A stretch of DNA of 64,000 nt from Pseudochelatococcus sp050946405. Lineage in GTDB: Bacteria > Pseudomonadota > Alphaproteobacteria > Rhizobiales > Beijerinckiaceae. A program made the translations under genes and the position numbers. Below, piece by piece: positions 26,052-34,389 of the stretch (within the stretch, counting starts at the first letter, position 1; each line of letters opens with the position of its first letter). The stretch is from positions 186,001 through 250,000 of the forward strand of contig NZ_JBMNUS010000001.1 of NCBI RefSeq assembly GCF_050946405.1, read 5' to 3'. Under the pieces are notes generated by a model. It did no database searches and was not told where the DNA came from. It worked only from the letters and a program-made list of their open reading frames with translations.

Positions 26052-26948
26052 ATGAGCACTGACGAGAATACCGCCGTGAACCCCGCCGTCGCCGGCCTGC
26101 TTTCCATTCTCGATCTGGAGGCGCTGGAGGACGATCTTTTCCGCGGCAACAGCCCGCAAGAGGGTTGGCAGCGCGTTTTCGGCGGGCAGGTCATCGGGCA
26201 GGCGCTGGTCGCGGCCACGCGCACGGTGGCCCCCGAGCGCAATGTGCATTCGCTGCATTGCTACTTCGTGCTGCCGGGCGATCCGACGACGCCGATCATC
26301 TACGCCGTCAAGCGCATCCGCGACGGCGGCAGCTTCACCACGCGCCATGTCGAGGCCGTGCAGCACGGCCGCGTGATCTTCACGCTCATCGCCTCGTTCC
26401 ACAAGGAAGAACCCGGCCTGCGCCATCAGCCGCCGATGCCCGTCGCGCCGCCGCCCGAGGAAACCGTCGCCGAGGAGGTGAAAAGCGCCTTCCTGCAAAG
26501 GATACCGCCCCATATCCGCGCCTATTTCGAGCGGGAACGGCCCATCGAGCTGCGGCCCGTGGATTACAACCGCTTCAACCCCGGCGTCGAGGGCACGCGC
26601 AAGCCGGCCTTCTCCATGTGGATTCGCGCCACCGGGCCGCTGCCCGACGACGAGGCGATTCATCGCTGCGTGCTGGCCTATGCCTCCGACATGACGCTGC
26701 TCGACACGAGCCTCGCCGTTCACGGACGCTCCGTCTTCGACGGCGACATCCAGGGCGCCAGCCTTGATCATGCCATGTGGTTCCACCGGCCGTTCCGGGC
26801 GGACGAGTGGCTGCTGTACTCGCAGGAAAGCCCCTTCTCCGGCGGCGGGCGCGGCTTGTCGCGCGGGCTCATCTTCACCCGTGACGGCCTGCATGTCGCG
26901 ACCGTCGCCCAGGAAGGGCTCATCCGCCCCGTTCGCGATTCCGCCTGA
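26052..26948 (+). CDS. tesB: Acyl-CoA thioesterase II
   Basis: The 298-residue double-hotdog enzyme hydrolyses acyl-CoA to free acid and CoA. VFGGQVIGQALVAA is the N-terminal hotdog signature. The catalytic Asp is Asp213 in ASDMTLLDT, and the catalytic Gln is in VAQEGLIR near the C-terminus. Length is close to E. coli TesB (286). It is a single-gene unit bounded by an intergenic region upstream and a two-hairpin terminator downstream. Confidence 0.93.
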   Translation: MSTDENTAVNPAVAGLLSILDLEALEDDLFRGNSPQEGWQRVFGGQVIGQALVAATRTVAPERNVHSLHCYFVLPGDPTTPIIYAVKRIRDGGSFTTRHVEAVQHGRVIFTLIASFHKEEPGLRHQPPMPVAPPPEETVAEEVKSAFLQRIPPHIRAYFERERPIELRPVDYNRFNPGVEGTRKPAFSMWIRATGPLPDDEAIHRCVLAYASDMTLLDTSLAVHGRSVFDGDIQGASLDHAMWFHRPFRADEWLLYSQESPFSGGGRGLSRGLIFTRDGLHVATVAQEGLIRPVRDSA

Positions 26949-26971
26949 TTTCCGACCATATTTTGATCATT

Positions 26972-27023
26972 GCCTAATTTTTAGGCTCTCTCGCGCCCGG
27001 ATTTTTCCGGGCGCCCGCTTTTT
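26972..27023 (+). terminator. Tandem hairpins ending the tesB transcript
   Basis: The first hairpin is GCCTAA/TTAGGC with a TTT loop (26972-26986). The second is GCGCCCGG/CCGGGCGC with an ATTTTT loop (26993-27014), followed by five T at 27019-27023. The second is a good intrinsic terminator. Confidence 0.85.
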
Positions 27024-27106
27024 CTCGCGCCATTTGCAGCATTTTTTGCGCCTGTACGCCTTTTCGGCCATCGCCCACCATGTTTTTTTCGCATACCGCG
27101 CCGATC

Positions 27107-27123
27107 TGGCACGAAGCTTGATT
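27107..27123 (+). promoter_or_regulatory. Sigma-54 (RpoN)-type promoter of glnK-amtB
   Basis: TGGCAC, five bases, then TTG at the correct -24/-12 spacing, with A instead of C after TTG. Transcription would start near 27133, some 47 bases before glnK. RpoN/NtrC control of glnK-amtB is well established in proteobacteria. I did not find a convincing NtrC palindrome upstream. Confidence 0.65.
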
Positions 27124-27179
27124 GTTCTTCCGCATCGGCCGCGATGGTGCGCGCCGAATCCGCAGCGGGAGACAACGCC

Positions 27180-27518
27180 ATGAAACTCGTCGTGGCCGTT
27201 ATCAAGCCCTTCAAGCTCGAGGAAGTTCGCGATGCTCTGACTGCGCTCGGCATCCACGGGCTGACAGTGAGCGAAGTGAAGGGCTACGGCCGTCAAAAGG
27301 GGCATACGGAAATCTATCGCGGCGCCGAATACGCCGTCAGTTTCCTGCCCAAGCTCAAGATCGAGGTCGCCGTCGAGGCGTCTCTCGTCGATGCCGTCGT
27401 GACGGCGATCAAGACCGCCGCCTACACCGGCCATATCGGTGACGGCAAGATTTTCGTTTCACCCATAGAACAGACGATCCGCATCCGCACCGGCGAAACC
27501 GGCCGCGACGCCCTGTGA
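27180..27518 (+). CDS. glnK: Nitrogen regulatory protein PII (GlnK)
   Basis: The 112-residue PII protein has the uridylylation residue Tyr51 in the T-loop (RGAEYAVSFLPK) and KGYGRQKGHTE just before it. Under ammonium excess, GlnK binds AmtB and blocks transport, and it signals nitrogen status. The ATG at 27180 opens the conserved MKLVVAVIKPFK; the open frame extends further upstream but across the promoter. It is followed by amtB, whose start is 17 bases after the glnK stop, a coupled pair found across bacteria and the reason for choosing glnK over glnB. Confidence 0.95.
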   Translation: MKLVVAVIKPFKLEEVRDALTALGIHGLTVSEVKGYGRQKGHTEIYRGAEYAVSFLPKLKIEVAVEASLVDAVVTAIKTAAYTGHIGDGKIFVSPIEQTIRIRTGETGRDAL

Positions 27519-27535
27519 CGGGAGGAATCCATTCG

Positions 27536-29035
27536 ATGAAGCTTCTTTGTTCAAAGTTCCCCTCCCCGTCGCGGAGGCCGCGCGCCGGGCACGCCCTGCC
27601 GCTCGCGCTCGCCGCCGCCTTTCTGGCAACGCCCGCGCTGGCGCAGGACGCGCCGGTCGCCGACAAGGGCGACACCGCCTTCGTGCTGATCTGCGCGGCG
27701 CTGGTGCTGTTCATGTCGTTGCCGGGTCTCGCCCTGTTCTACGGCGGTCTCGTGCGCTCCAAGAACATGCTTTCGGTGCTCTCGCAGGTGCTGGCGGTGG
27801 TGTCGCTGTCGGCGATCATGTGGGTCGTCTTCGGTTACTCGCTGGCCTTCACCGGCGGCGGCGGGCTCAACAGCTTCGTCGGCGGTTTCGACAAGCTGTT
27901 CCTCTCCGGCGTCGACGCATCCACCACGGCGGCGACCTTCTCCAACGGCGTCGTCATCCCTGAATACGCCTATATCGCCTTCCAGGCCGCATTCGCCTGC
28001 ATCACGCCGGCGCTGATCGTGGGCGCCTTCGCGGAGCGCACGCGCTTCTCGGCCGTGCTGCTGTTCACCGCCCTGTGGCTGACCTTCGTCTACTATCCGA
28101 TCGCGCACATGGTCTGGTACTGGGCCGGGCCGGACGCGCTGGCCGACGCGGCGCGCGCCGTCGCCACCGCCACGGACGACGCCGCCCGCACCGCGGCGAC
28201 CGCCGCCCTGGAGGCCGTGCAGGCCGATGCGGGCCTGATCTACAAGTGGGGCGCGCTGGACTTCGCCGGCGGCACCGTCATTCACATCAACGCGGGCGTG
28301 GCGGGCCTCGTCGGCGCCATCATCATCGGCAAGCGCATCGGCTACGGCAAGGAGGCCATGCCGCCCCACTCGCTGACCATGACGCTCATCGGCGCCTCGA
28401 TCCTGTGGATCGGCTGGTTCGGGTTCAACGCCGGCTCCAACCTCGAAGCCACCGGCGGCGCGGCGCTCGCCTTCGTCAACACCCTGTTCGCCACCGCCGG
28501 CGGCGTGCTCGGCTGGCTGTTCGCCGAATGGGGCGCGAAGGGCAAGCCCTCGCTGCTCGGCATGGTGTCGGGCGCGATTTCGGGCCTTGTCGCGGTGACG
28601 CCCGCCGCCGGCTTCGTCGGCCCCGTGGGCGCGACCATCCTGGGCGTCATCGCCGCGGTCGTCTGCTTCTACTTCTGCACCGCGGTGAAGAAGGCCTTCG
28701 GTTACGACGACTCGCTCGACGTCTTCGGCATTCACGGCGTGGGCGGCATCGTGGGCGCCATCGGCACCGGCATCCTCGTGCTGCCGTCGCTGGGCGGCGC
28801 GGGACTGGTCGACTACGTCGAGAGCCCCGGCGAAGCGGTGGGCGTGGCCGTCTCGGTCGGCTCGCAGGTGATGGCGCAGATCAAGGGCGTGCTGCTTACC
28901 GTGGTCTGGACCGGCGTCGGCTCGGCCATCCTGTTCAAGGTCGTCGATGTCCTCGTGGGGCTGCGCGTCAGCGCCGAGGTGGAACGCGAGGGCCTCGATC
29001 TCGCGGAGCACGGCGAGCGCGCCTACAACACCTGA
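27536..29035 (+). CDS. amtB: Ammonium transporter AmtB
   Basis: The 499-residue membrane protein starts with a signal peptide ending TPALAQ at about residue 37, followed by the usual 11 transmembrane helices. Family landmarks are FYGGLVRSKNML, FGYSLAF, the segment VIHINAGVAGLVGA with its pore-lining histidine, and FGIHGVGGIVGA. It conducts ammonium as NH3 through a trimeric pore and is gated by GlnK. The ATG at 27536 has a strong GGAGGA at 27521-27526; a GTG at 27515 overlapping the glnK stop is less likely. Confidence 0.95.
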   Translation: MKLLCSKFPSPSRRPRAGHALPLALAAAFLATPALAQDAPVADKGDTAFVLICAALVLFMSLPGLALFYGGLVRSKNMLSVLSQVLAVVSLSAIMWVVFGYSLAFTGGGGLNSFVGGFDKLFLSGVDASTTAATFSNGVVIPEYAYIAFQAAFACITPALIVGAFAERTRFSAVLLFTALWLTFVYYPIAHMVWYWAGPDALADAARAVATATDDAARTAATAALEAVQADAGLIYKWGALDFAGGTVIHINAGVAGLVGAIIIGKRIGYGKEAMPPHSLTMTLIGASILWIGWFGFNAGSNLEATGGAALAFVNTLFATAGGVLGWLFAEWGAKGKPSLLGMVSGAISGLVAVTPAAGFVGPVGATILGVIAAVVCFYFCTAVKKAFGYDDSLDVFGIHGVGGIVGAIGTGILVLPSLGGAGLVDYVESPGEAVGVAVSVGSQVMAQIKGVLLTVVWTGVGSAILFKVVDVLVGLRVSAEVEREGLDLAEHGERAYNT

Positions 29036-29069
29036 CCGTCACAAAAACAAGGGGAACGGTTGGAGAAGC

Positions 29070-29095
29070 GGGGGCGGCCTCAACGGGCCGCCCCC
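29070..29095 (-). terminator. Hairpin shared by the convergent ends of amtB and the cNMP-binding gene
   Basis: GGGGGCGGCC pairs perfectly with GGCCGCCCCC around a 6-base loop. It covers the last codons and stop of the minus-strand gene. No adjacent T-run is present in either direction, so it is a weak or bidirectional terminator at best. Confidence 0.5.
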
Positions 29096-29577
29096 GAAGC
29101 GTCTTTCGCCGCTTTCGGCGCCACCTGATCGAGGGCCAGCAGCGAGCCGCGCACCCGTTCCAGATCGCTGGACAGCGCCGCGAGCCGCTCCGCGAGCACG
29201 GCGCGGAACGTGGCGGCGGAGGCGGGAAATTCTCCCAGAATCCGCCGCATCAAGGCCCGCGATACGCGCATGACCACGGCCGGACTATCCGCCACCGCCG
29301 TATGCGGCCATTCCGTTTCCACCAGCAGCGCGATCTCGCCCAGCATGTCGCCCGCCCGCGCCACGGCGACCGCGCCGCCTGCCGTGTCGAGCAACGCGAT
29401 ATCGCCGGACATCACCACATAAGCGCCCTCCGCCGCATCGCCGCGGCGGAAAAGCTCTTCTCCGGCGCGCATGATGCGCGTCTGCGCCGAGAGCGCGACA
29501 CGGCGCAGCGCGCCCTGCTCGAACCCGCCCAGCGCGGGCAGCGCTGACAATATCGCGATTTCGTCATTCAGGGCCAC
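29080..29577 (-). CDS. Cyclic nucleotide-binding domain protein without a DNA-binding domain
   Basis: About 165 residues hold a single cNMP-binding beta-barrel: GEELFRRGDAAEGAYVVMSGDIAL and then GDMLGEIALLVETEWPHTAVA. The phosphate-binding arginine usually seen near the end of this cassette is not obvious (GEIALLVETEWPHT). There is no C-terminal helix-turn-helix, so it is not a CRP-type activator. The likely start is a GTG at 29577 (VALNDE) preceded by GGAG at 8 bases; an upstream TTG at 29604 is also in frame. It follows the orphan response regulator by 39 bases and is probably cotranscribed with it. Function is unknown. Confidence 0.7.
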   Translation of the reverse strand: MALNDEIAILSALPALGGFEQGALRRVALSAQTRIMRAGEELFRRGDAAEGAYVVMSGDIALLDTAGGAVAVARAGDMLGEIALLVETEWPHTAVADSPAVVMRVSRALMRRILGEFPASAATFRAVLAERLAALSSDLERVRGSLLALDQVAPKAAKDASGAAR

Positions 29578-29616
29578 GACAGACACTCCGTTGCGTATCG
29601 GCAAACCCGCCGCGCC

Positions 29617-30303
29617 TCACGGCACCAGCTTGTAGCCGCCCGGCTCGGTCACGAGAATACGGGCGTTCGACGGATCTTCCTCGATTTTCTGGCGCAGGCG
29701 ATAGATGTGCGTCTCCAGCGTGTGCGTGGTGACGCTGGCATTGTAGCCCCACACCTCCGCCAGCAGCGTCTCGCGCGCGACCACCTGATCCTCCGCCCGG
29801 TAGAGAAAGCGCAGGATCGCGGTTTCCTTCTCGGTGAGCTTGAGGCGCGCGCCCTTGGCATCCACGAGCAGCTTCGCGCCGGGGCGGAAGGTGTATTGCC
29901 CCACCGTCAGCACCGCGTCCTCGCTCGCCTCGTGCTGGCGCAACTGGGCGCGGATGCGCGCCAGCAGCACCGCGAAGCGGAACGGCTTGACGATGTAATC
30001 GTTGGCGCCGGCTTCGAGCCCCTGAATGGTGTCGGCGTCCTCGGCGTGCCCGGTCAACATCAGGATAGGCGCGCGAAAGCCGCCGCGCCGCATGTCCCGC
30101 ACCGCCTGGCGGCCGTCGGCGTCCGGCAGGCCGACATCCATCACGACGATATCGAAACGCTCGCCGCGCACCGCCTCGATGGCGCGCGCGGCCGTGTCGA
30201 CGGCCGAAACGCGGAAATCGCCGGTCAGTTCGAGCTGCTCGGACAGGGTGTCCCGCAGGTCCGCCTCATCGTCGACGATCAGCAGTTGGTAAGCGCCCGG
30301 CAT
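29617..30303 (-). CDS. Orphan OmpR-family response regulator
   Basis: The 228-residue regulator has a receiver domain with acidic residues VDDE (10-13), the phosphoacceptor Asp56 in VVMDVGLPDADG, the conserved Thr in MLTGHAED and the Lys in IVKPFRF. The C-terminal winged helix ends in EPGGYKLVP. No histidine kinase gene is adjacent. Its downstream neighbour is the cNMP-binding protein, and an L,D-transpeptidase gene diverges 132 bases upstream. The target genes are not known. Confidence 0.88.
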   Translation of the reverse strand: MPGAYQLLIVDDEADLRDTLSEQLELTGDFRVSAVDTAARAIEAVRGERFDIVVMDVGLPDADGRQAVRDMRRGGFRAPILMLTGHAEDADTIQGLEAGANDYIVKPFRFAVLLARIRAQLRQHEASEDAVLTVGQYTFRPGAKLLVDAKGARLKLTEKETAILRFLYRAEDQVVARETLLAEVWGYNASVTTHTLETHIYRLRQKIEEDPSNARILVTEPGGYKLVP

Positions 30304-30435
30304 CCGTTCATGGTCTCCAGAATGTGGAGGGCATCGCCGCCCGGAACTGTTAAGGCCGATTCAACCATCACCGGCTATCCTCCATAAACCGATCACCCCT
30401 TCCTGGGCAACGGCGGCAAAGGCCGACTGGCGACG

Positions 30436-31020
30436 ATGAAATCCCGCACCCTTTCACGGATTCGTGTATTTTCCCGCATCGACGATCCCAAACGCGGCCA
30501 TATCGCGGCCGGCAGCATGACGATCCCCTGCGCGCTCGGCAAGGGCGCCATCGCGGGCAAGCGGCGCGAGGGCGACGGCGTGACGCCGGCGGGCGTCCAC
30601 CATGCCGTGCGCGGCTGGTATCGCGCCGACAGGCTGCGCCGGCCCGCGAGCCTCGTGCCGCTGCGCCCCTCGCGCCCGGATGACGGCTGGTGCGACGCAC
30701 CCGGCCACCGCCTCTACAACCGCCCCGTGCGGCTGCCCTTCGCGGCCGGCTTCGAGACGATGCAGCGCGACGACCATCTCTACGACATCGTACTCGATCT
30801 CGGCTGGAACGCGCGCCCGCGCATCCAGGGCCGCGGCAGCGCCATTTTCCTGCATCTCGCGCGCGACAACCTCGGCCCCACCGAAGGCTGCATCGCCGTG
30901 CCCCGGCACCGGGCCGCCCGCCTGCTCGCCGTGCTCGGGCCGCGCACGGCCATCGTCGTCGGCCCGCGCATGCAGCCGGTCAAACGGGCGCGGCCCATCA
31001 GGCGCAGGCAAGCGTACTGA
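30436..31020 (+). CDS. L,D-transpeptidase (YkuD-family) protein
   Basis: The 194-residue protein carries a YkuD-type catalytic site: His140 in IFLHLARDN and the nucleophile Cys152 in PTEGCIAVP. Such enzymes make 3-3 cross-links in peptidoglycan or attach proteins to it. The usual SHGC is EGC here, a variant seen in short proteobacterial members. No signal peptide or transmembrane helix is visible from the ATG at 30436, so export, if any, needs another explanation. Its last 23 bases overlap the 3' end of the convergent ABC transporter gene. Confidence 0.8.
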   Translation: MKSRTLSRIRVFSRIDDPKRGHIAAGSMTIPCALGKGAIAGKRREGDGVTPAGVHHAVRGWYRADRLRRPASLVPLRPSRPDDGWCDAPGHRLYNRPVRLPFAAGFETMQRDDHLYDIVLDLGWNARPRIQGRGSAIFLHLARDNLGPTEGCIAVPRHRAARLLAVLGPRTAIVVGPRMQPVKRARPIRRRQAY

Positions 31021-32605
31021 CATCGGGCGCACAGGCGAGCAGCGCGCGCGTATGGGGATGGCGGGGCGCGCGCAGCACGGCGGCGGCCGCGCCTTCCTCC
31101 ACGATGCGGCCGTCATGCATCACCGCGATCCGCTGCGCGACGGACTCCGCCACCCGCAGGTCGTGGGTGATGAAAAGATAGGCAAGCCCGTGCCGCTCGC
31201 GCAGGTCGGCCAGCAGGTCGAGGATCTGCGCCCGGATCGAGACATCGAGCGCGGACACCGCCTCGTCCAGCACGATGAGGCGCGGACGGGTGATCAGCGC
31301 CCGCGCCAGCGCGATCCGCTGCCGCTGGCCGCCGGAAAAGGCGTGCGGATACTTTTCCGCGTCGTCCGGCGACAATCCGACTTCCGCGAGCGCCGCCGCG
31401 ACGCGCTCGCGCGCGTCGCCATCCATCAAGCCACCCGCCGCCCGCCAGCCATGCAGCGGCTCGGCGACGATCCAGCCCGCCCGGCGGCGCGGATCGAGCG
31501 AATCGAACGGGTCCTGAAACACCGCCTGCACATCCCGCCGCATGGTGCGCAGCGTCGCGGCATCGGCGCGGGCGATATCCGCGCCGCGATAGGCCACCGT
31601 GCCGCCGTCCGGCCGGTCGAGCCCCAGCAGCAGCCGCGCCAGCGTGGATTTGCCCGAGCCCGATTCGCCGATCAGCGCCACGCTCTCGCCCGCATGGACG
31701 GCAAGGCTCACATCGTCGAGCGCCAGCCGGTAAGGCCGCCGGGCGAAAGGGTGCGGCCGCGCCAGCGGGTAGCGGCGCGTGAGCGCCTTTCCGGCAAGAA
31801 GCGGCGGGCCATCCTCCCGCGCCGGCGCCGCCGGCCGGCGCAGGTAGGCGGCGGCCGCGCACAGCGCTTTCGTGCGCGGATGCGCGGCGCGCCCGAAGAA
31901 GCCCCGCGCCCGGCCCGTTTCCACGATCTCGCCGTCATGCATCACGGCGATGCGGTCGGCCATCGTGCCGATCATGGCGAGATCGTGCGATATGAGCAGC
32001 AGGCCGGGGCCGTCATCGCGCACGATATCCTTCAGCAGCGCCAGAATCTGCGCCTGCACGGTGACGTCGAGCGCCGTGGTCGGCTCGTCGGCGACGATGA
32101 CATCCGGCCGCAGGGCGATCGCCGCGGCGATCACGACGCGCTGGCGCTGACCGCCGGACAGCTCATGCGGAAAGCGCTCCGGCCCCACCTTGCCGGGATC
32201 GAGCCCGACGCGCGCCAGCGCCTCGCCCGCCAGCGCGCGCGCCTCGCGCCGGCCGAGCCGCCGATGCGCGCGCAGGCCCTCCGCCACCTGATCGCCGATG
32301 CTCATTAGCGGATCGAGCGCCGTCATCGGCTCCTGAAACACCATGCCGATACGCGCGCCGCGCACCGCGCACATGACCCGCTCATCGAGCGCCAGCAGGT
32401 TTTCGCCGGCGAGCTTCACCGCCCCGCTCACCTGCGCACCGTCGGGCGGCAACCCCACCAGCGCCAGCGCCGTCATGGACTTGCCCGACCCGGATTCGCC
32501 CACGAGCCCGAGCGTTTCCCCGCGCGCGAGGGAAAAGCTCACGTTCCGCAGGATCGGGCGGCCGGCGATGCGCACACCGAGATTCTCGACCGACAGCAGC
32601 GTCAT
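30998..32605 (-). CDS. Double-ATPase component of a peptide/nickel-type ABC importer
   Basis: The 535-residue protein fuses two ABC ATPase domains, equivalent to DppD plus DppF. The first has Walker A GESGSGKS at residues 36-43, signature LSGGQRQR and Walker B VIVADEPTTALD. The second, from about residue 275, has GESGSGKST, FSGGQRQR and LIVLDEAVSALD. Both sites look active. The ATG at 32605 overlaps the upstream permease stop (ATGA). It is the last gene of a four-gene operon (binding protein, two permeases, ATPase). Its end overlaps the convergent L,D-transpeptidase gene by 23 bases. Confidence 0.92.
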   Translation of the reverse strand: MTLLSVENLGVRIAGRPILRNVSFSLARGETLGLVGESGSGKSMTALALVGLPPDGAQVSGAVKLAGENLLALDERVMCAVRGARIGMVFQEPMTALDPLMSIGDQVAEGLRAHRRLGRREARALAGEALARVGLDPGKVGPERFPHELSGGQRQRVVIAAAIALRPDVIVADEPTTALDVTVQAQILALLKDIVRDDGPGLLLISHDLAMIGTMADRIAVMHDGEIVETGRARGFFGRAAHPRTKALCAAAAYLRRPAAPAREDGPPLLAGKALTRRYPLARPHPFARRPYRLALDDVSLAVHAGESVALIGESGSGKSTLARLLLGLDRPDGGTVAYRGADIARADAATLRTMRRDVQAVFQDPFDSLDPRRRAGWIVAEPLHGWRAAGGLMDGDARERVAAALAEVGLSPDDAEKYPHAFSGGQRQRIALARALITRPRLIVLDEAVSALDVSIRAQILDLLADLRERHGLAYLFITHDLRVAESVAQRIAVMHDGRIVEEGAAAAVLRAPRHPHTRALLACAPDVSTLACA

Positions 32606-33417
32606 CGGCGCTCCTCCCGGCGCGGATCGAGCGCATGGCGCAGCCCCTCGCCGGTGAGGTTGAGCCCCAGCACGGTGAGGGCGATGGCGAGCCCCGGCGC
32701 GATGGCGAGCCCTGGCGCCAGCGCCATGAAGGTCTGCGCCTCGAACAGCATGCGCCCCCAGCTCGGTTGCGGCGGCTGCACGCCGAGCCCCACATAGGAC
32801 AGCGACGCCTCCGCCAGCACCCCGAGCGACAACTGGATGGTCGCCTGCACGATGAGCGTGTTGGCGATGTTGGGCAGCACGTGCGCGCCGGCGATCCACG
32901 CCTCGCCCCGGCCGGCGACCCGCGCCGCCAGCACATAGCCGCTGCCCCACACGCCCAGCGCCGCCCCGTAGGCAACGCGCGCGAACACGGGCACGTTGAA
33001 GAGACCGATGGCGACGGCCGCGTTGGTGATGCCGGGGCCGAAGGTCTCGCGCAGCAGGATGGCGATGATGACGGCGGGAAAGGCGAACAGGAAATCGCTC
33101 ACGCGCATGACGGCATGGCCCGCGAGCCCCTGCCGGCCGGCCGCCAGCACGCCGAGCGGCACGCCCACGGCGAGGCCGAGCGTCACCGCCGCCAGCGAAA
33201 CGGCGACGGAGGCGAGCGCGCCGCGCATGACGAGCGACAGCACGTCGCGCCCGAGTTGATCGGTGCCGAGCCAGTGGACGGCATCGGGCGGCGCGAGCTT
33301 GCCGGCGACATCGAGCGCCAGCGGATCGTGCGGCGTCCAGACGAGCGACAGCAGCGCACCGAGCGCCACGAGCGCGACGAGGGCGAGCCCGGCCGCGAGT
33401 TGTCCGCGCGCGCTCAC
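32602..33417 (-). CDS. ABC importer permease, DppC type
   Basis: The 271-residue inner-membrane permease belongs to the dipeptide/oligopeptide/nickel family, with GTDQLGRDVLS after the first helix and the conserved EASLSYVGLGVQPPQPSWG near the C-terminus. The GTG start at 33417 overlaps the stop of the DppB-type permease (GTGA). An 18-bp in-frame duplication (32683-32718) adds six residues, APGLAI twice, in the last transmembrane segment. Confidence 0.9.
   Translation of the reverse strand: MSARGQLAAGLALVALVALGALLSLVWTPHDPLALDVAGKLAPPDAVHWLGTDQLGRDVLSLVMRGALASVAVSLAAVTLGLAVGVPLGVLAAGRQGLAGHAVMRVSDFLFAFPAVIIAILLRETFGPGITNAAVAIGLFNVPVFARVAYGAALGVWGSGYVLAARVAGRGEAWIAGAHVLPNIANTLIVQATIQLSLGVLAEASLSYVGLGVQPPQPSWGRMLFEAQTFMALAPGLAIAPGLAIALTVLGLNLTGEGLRHALDPRREERR
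32683..32718 (-). repeat. 18-bp in-frame tandem duplication in the DppC-type permease
   Basis: GATGGCGAGCCCCGGCGC at 32683-32700 is repeated at 32701-32718 with one change (C to T), giving the peptide APGLAIAPGLAI in the last membrane helix. Near-identity of the copies suggests a recent event. Confidence 0.85.
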
Positions 33418-34361
33418 GCCCGCCTCCGCAGGCGCGGATCGACCAGCGCATAGGCGATGCCGACCAGGAAATTCACCACGATCACGCTCGCCACCAGCAA
33501 CATGACGACGCTCTGCACGACCGGCAGATCGCGCTGGTTGATCGCCTGGAACACGAGCCGCCCGAGACCGGGCAGGAAAAACACGTTCTCGATGACGACG
33601 GTGCCGGCGAGCAGGAAGGAGAACTGCAAGCCGACGATGGTGAGCACGGGAATGAGCGCGTTGCGCAGGGCGTGCCGGCGCAGCGCCTCGCCGCGCGTCA
33701 GCCCCCTGGCGCGGGCGGCGCGGATGAAATCGCGATCGAGCGTATCGAGCAGTGCCGAGCGCATCACCTGCGTGAGAATAGCCCCCTGCGGCAACGCCAG
33801 CGCCACGGCCGGCAGGATGAGCGCCGCAAGCGCCGGCGCCGCGCCCGCCCCCCAGCCGGGAAAGCCGCCCGGCGGCAGCCAGCGCCAGGTGACGGCGAAC
33901 AGCAGCACCAGCAGCATGGCGAACCAGAAGTTCGGCATGGCGATGCCGAACCGGGTGAGAAACAGCACCGCGCGGTCCGCCAGCCGCCCGCGCCGGGCCG
34001 CCGCCAGCATGCCGAGCGGCAGCGCGATGGCGACGGTAAGCGCCAGCGCGATGAGCGCCAGCGGCAGGCTCACCGCCAGCCGCTCCCGCACCAGCTCCGC
34101 CACCGGCACGGCATAGGTGTAGCTCATGCCCAGATCGCCGGTGAGAAAACCGCCGGCCCAGGCGAGATAGCGGGCGGCGAGCGGCCGGTCGAGCCCCATG
34201 TCAGCGCGCAGCGCCGCCAGCGTGTCGGGCTGCGCGTTGACGCCGAGCATCACCTCGGCGGGATCGCCGGGCAGAACCTGCAAGGCGGCGAACACCAGCA
34301 CCGAGGCGCAGGCCAGCGTGACGACGAGCGACGACAGCGCCGACAGCAGCGCCCGGATCAT
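33414..34361 (-). CDS. ABC importer permease, DppB type
   Basis: The 315-residue permease has the usual six membrane helices of the DppB/OppB family. Visible features are LQVLPGDPAEVMLG after the first helix, the cytoplasmic EAA-like loop FIRAARARGLTRGEALRRHALRN (split here only for description), and VVIENVFFLPGLGRL. The ATG at 34361 (MIRALLSAL) opens the first helix. It follows the binding-protein gene by 28 bases and overlaps the DppC-type permease by GTGA. Confidence 0.9.
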   Translation of the reverse strand: MIRALLSALSSLVVTLACASVLVFAALQVLPGDPAEVMLGVNAQPDTLAALRADMGLDRPLAARYLAWAGGFLTGDLGMSYTYAVPVAELVRERLAVSLPLALIALALTVAIALPLGMLAAARRGRLADRAVLFLTRFGIAMPNFWFAMLLVLLFAVTWRWLPPGGFPGWGAGAAPALAALILPAVALALPQGAILTQVMRSALLDTLDRDFIRAARARGLTRGEALRRHALRNALIPVLTIVGLQFSFLLAGTVVIENVFFLPGLGRLVFQAINQRDLPVVQSVVMLLVASVIVVNFLVGIAYALVDPRLRRRA

Positions 34362-34389
34362 GGCGGCCGCTCCCGGAGCAAGGCAAGAG

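Noticed and set aside
27024..27106. Possible NtrC site upstream of the glnK promoter
   Set aside because: A weak TGCA-like half-site around 27034-27054 does not form a convincing palindrome.
32606..33451. N-terminal extension of the double-ATPase frame upstream of 32605
   Set aside because: The extension overlaps the DppC-type permease in another frame and is low complexity; the ATGA overlap at 32605 defines the start.
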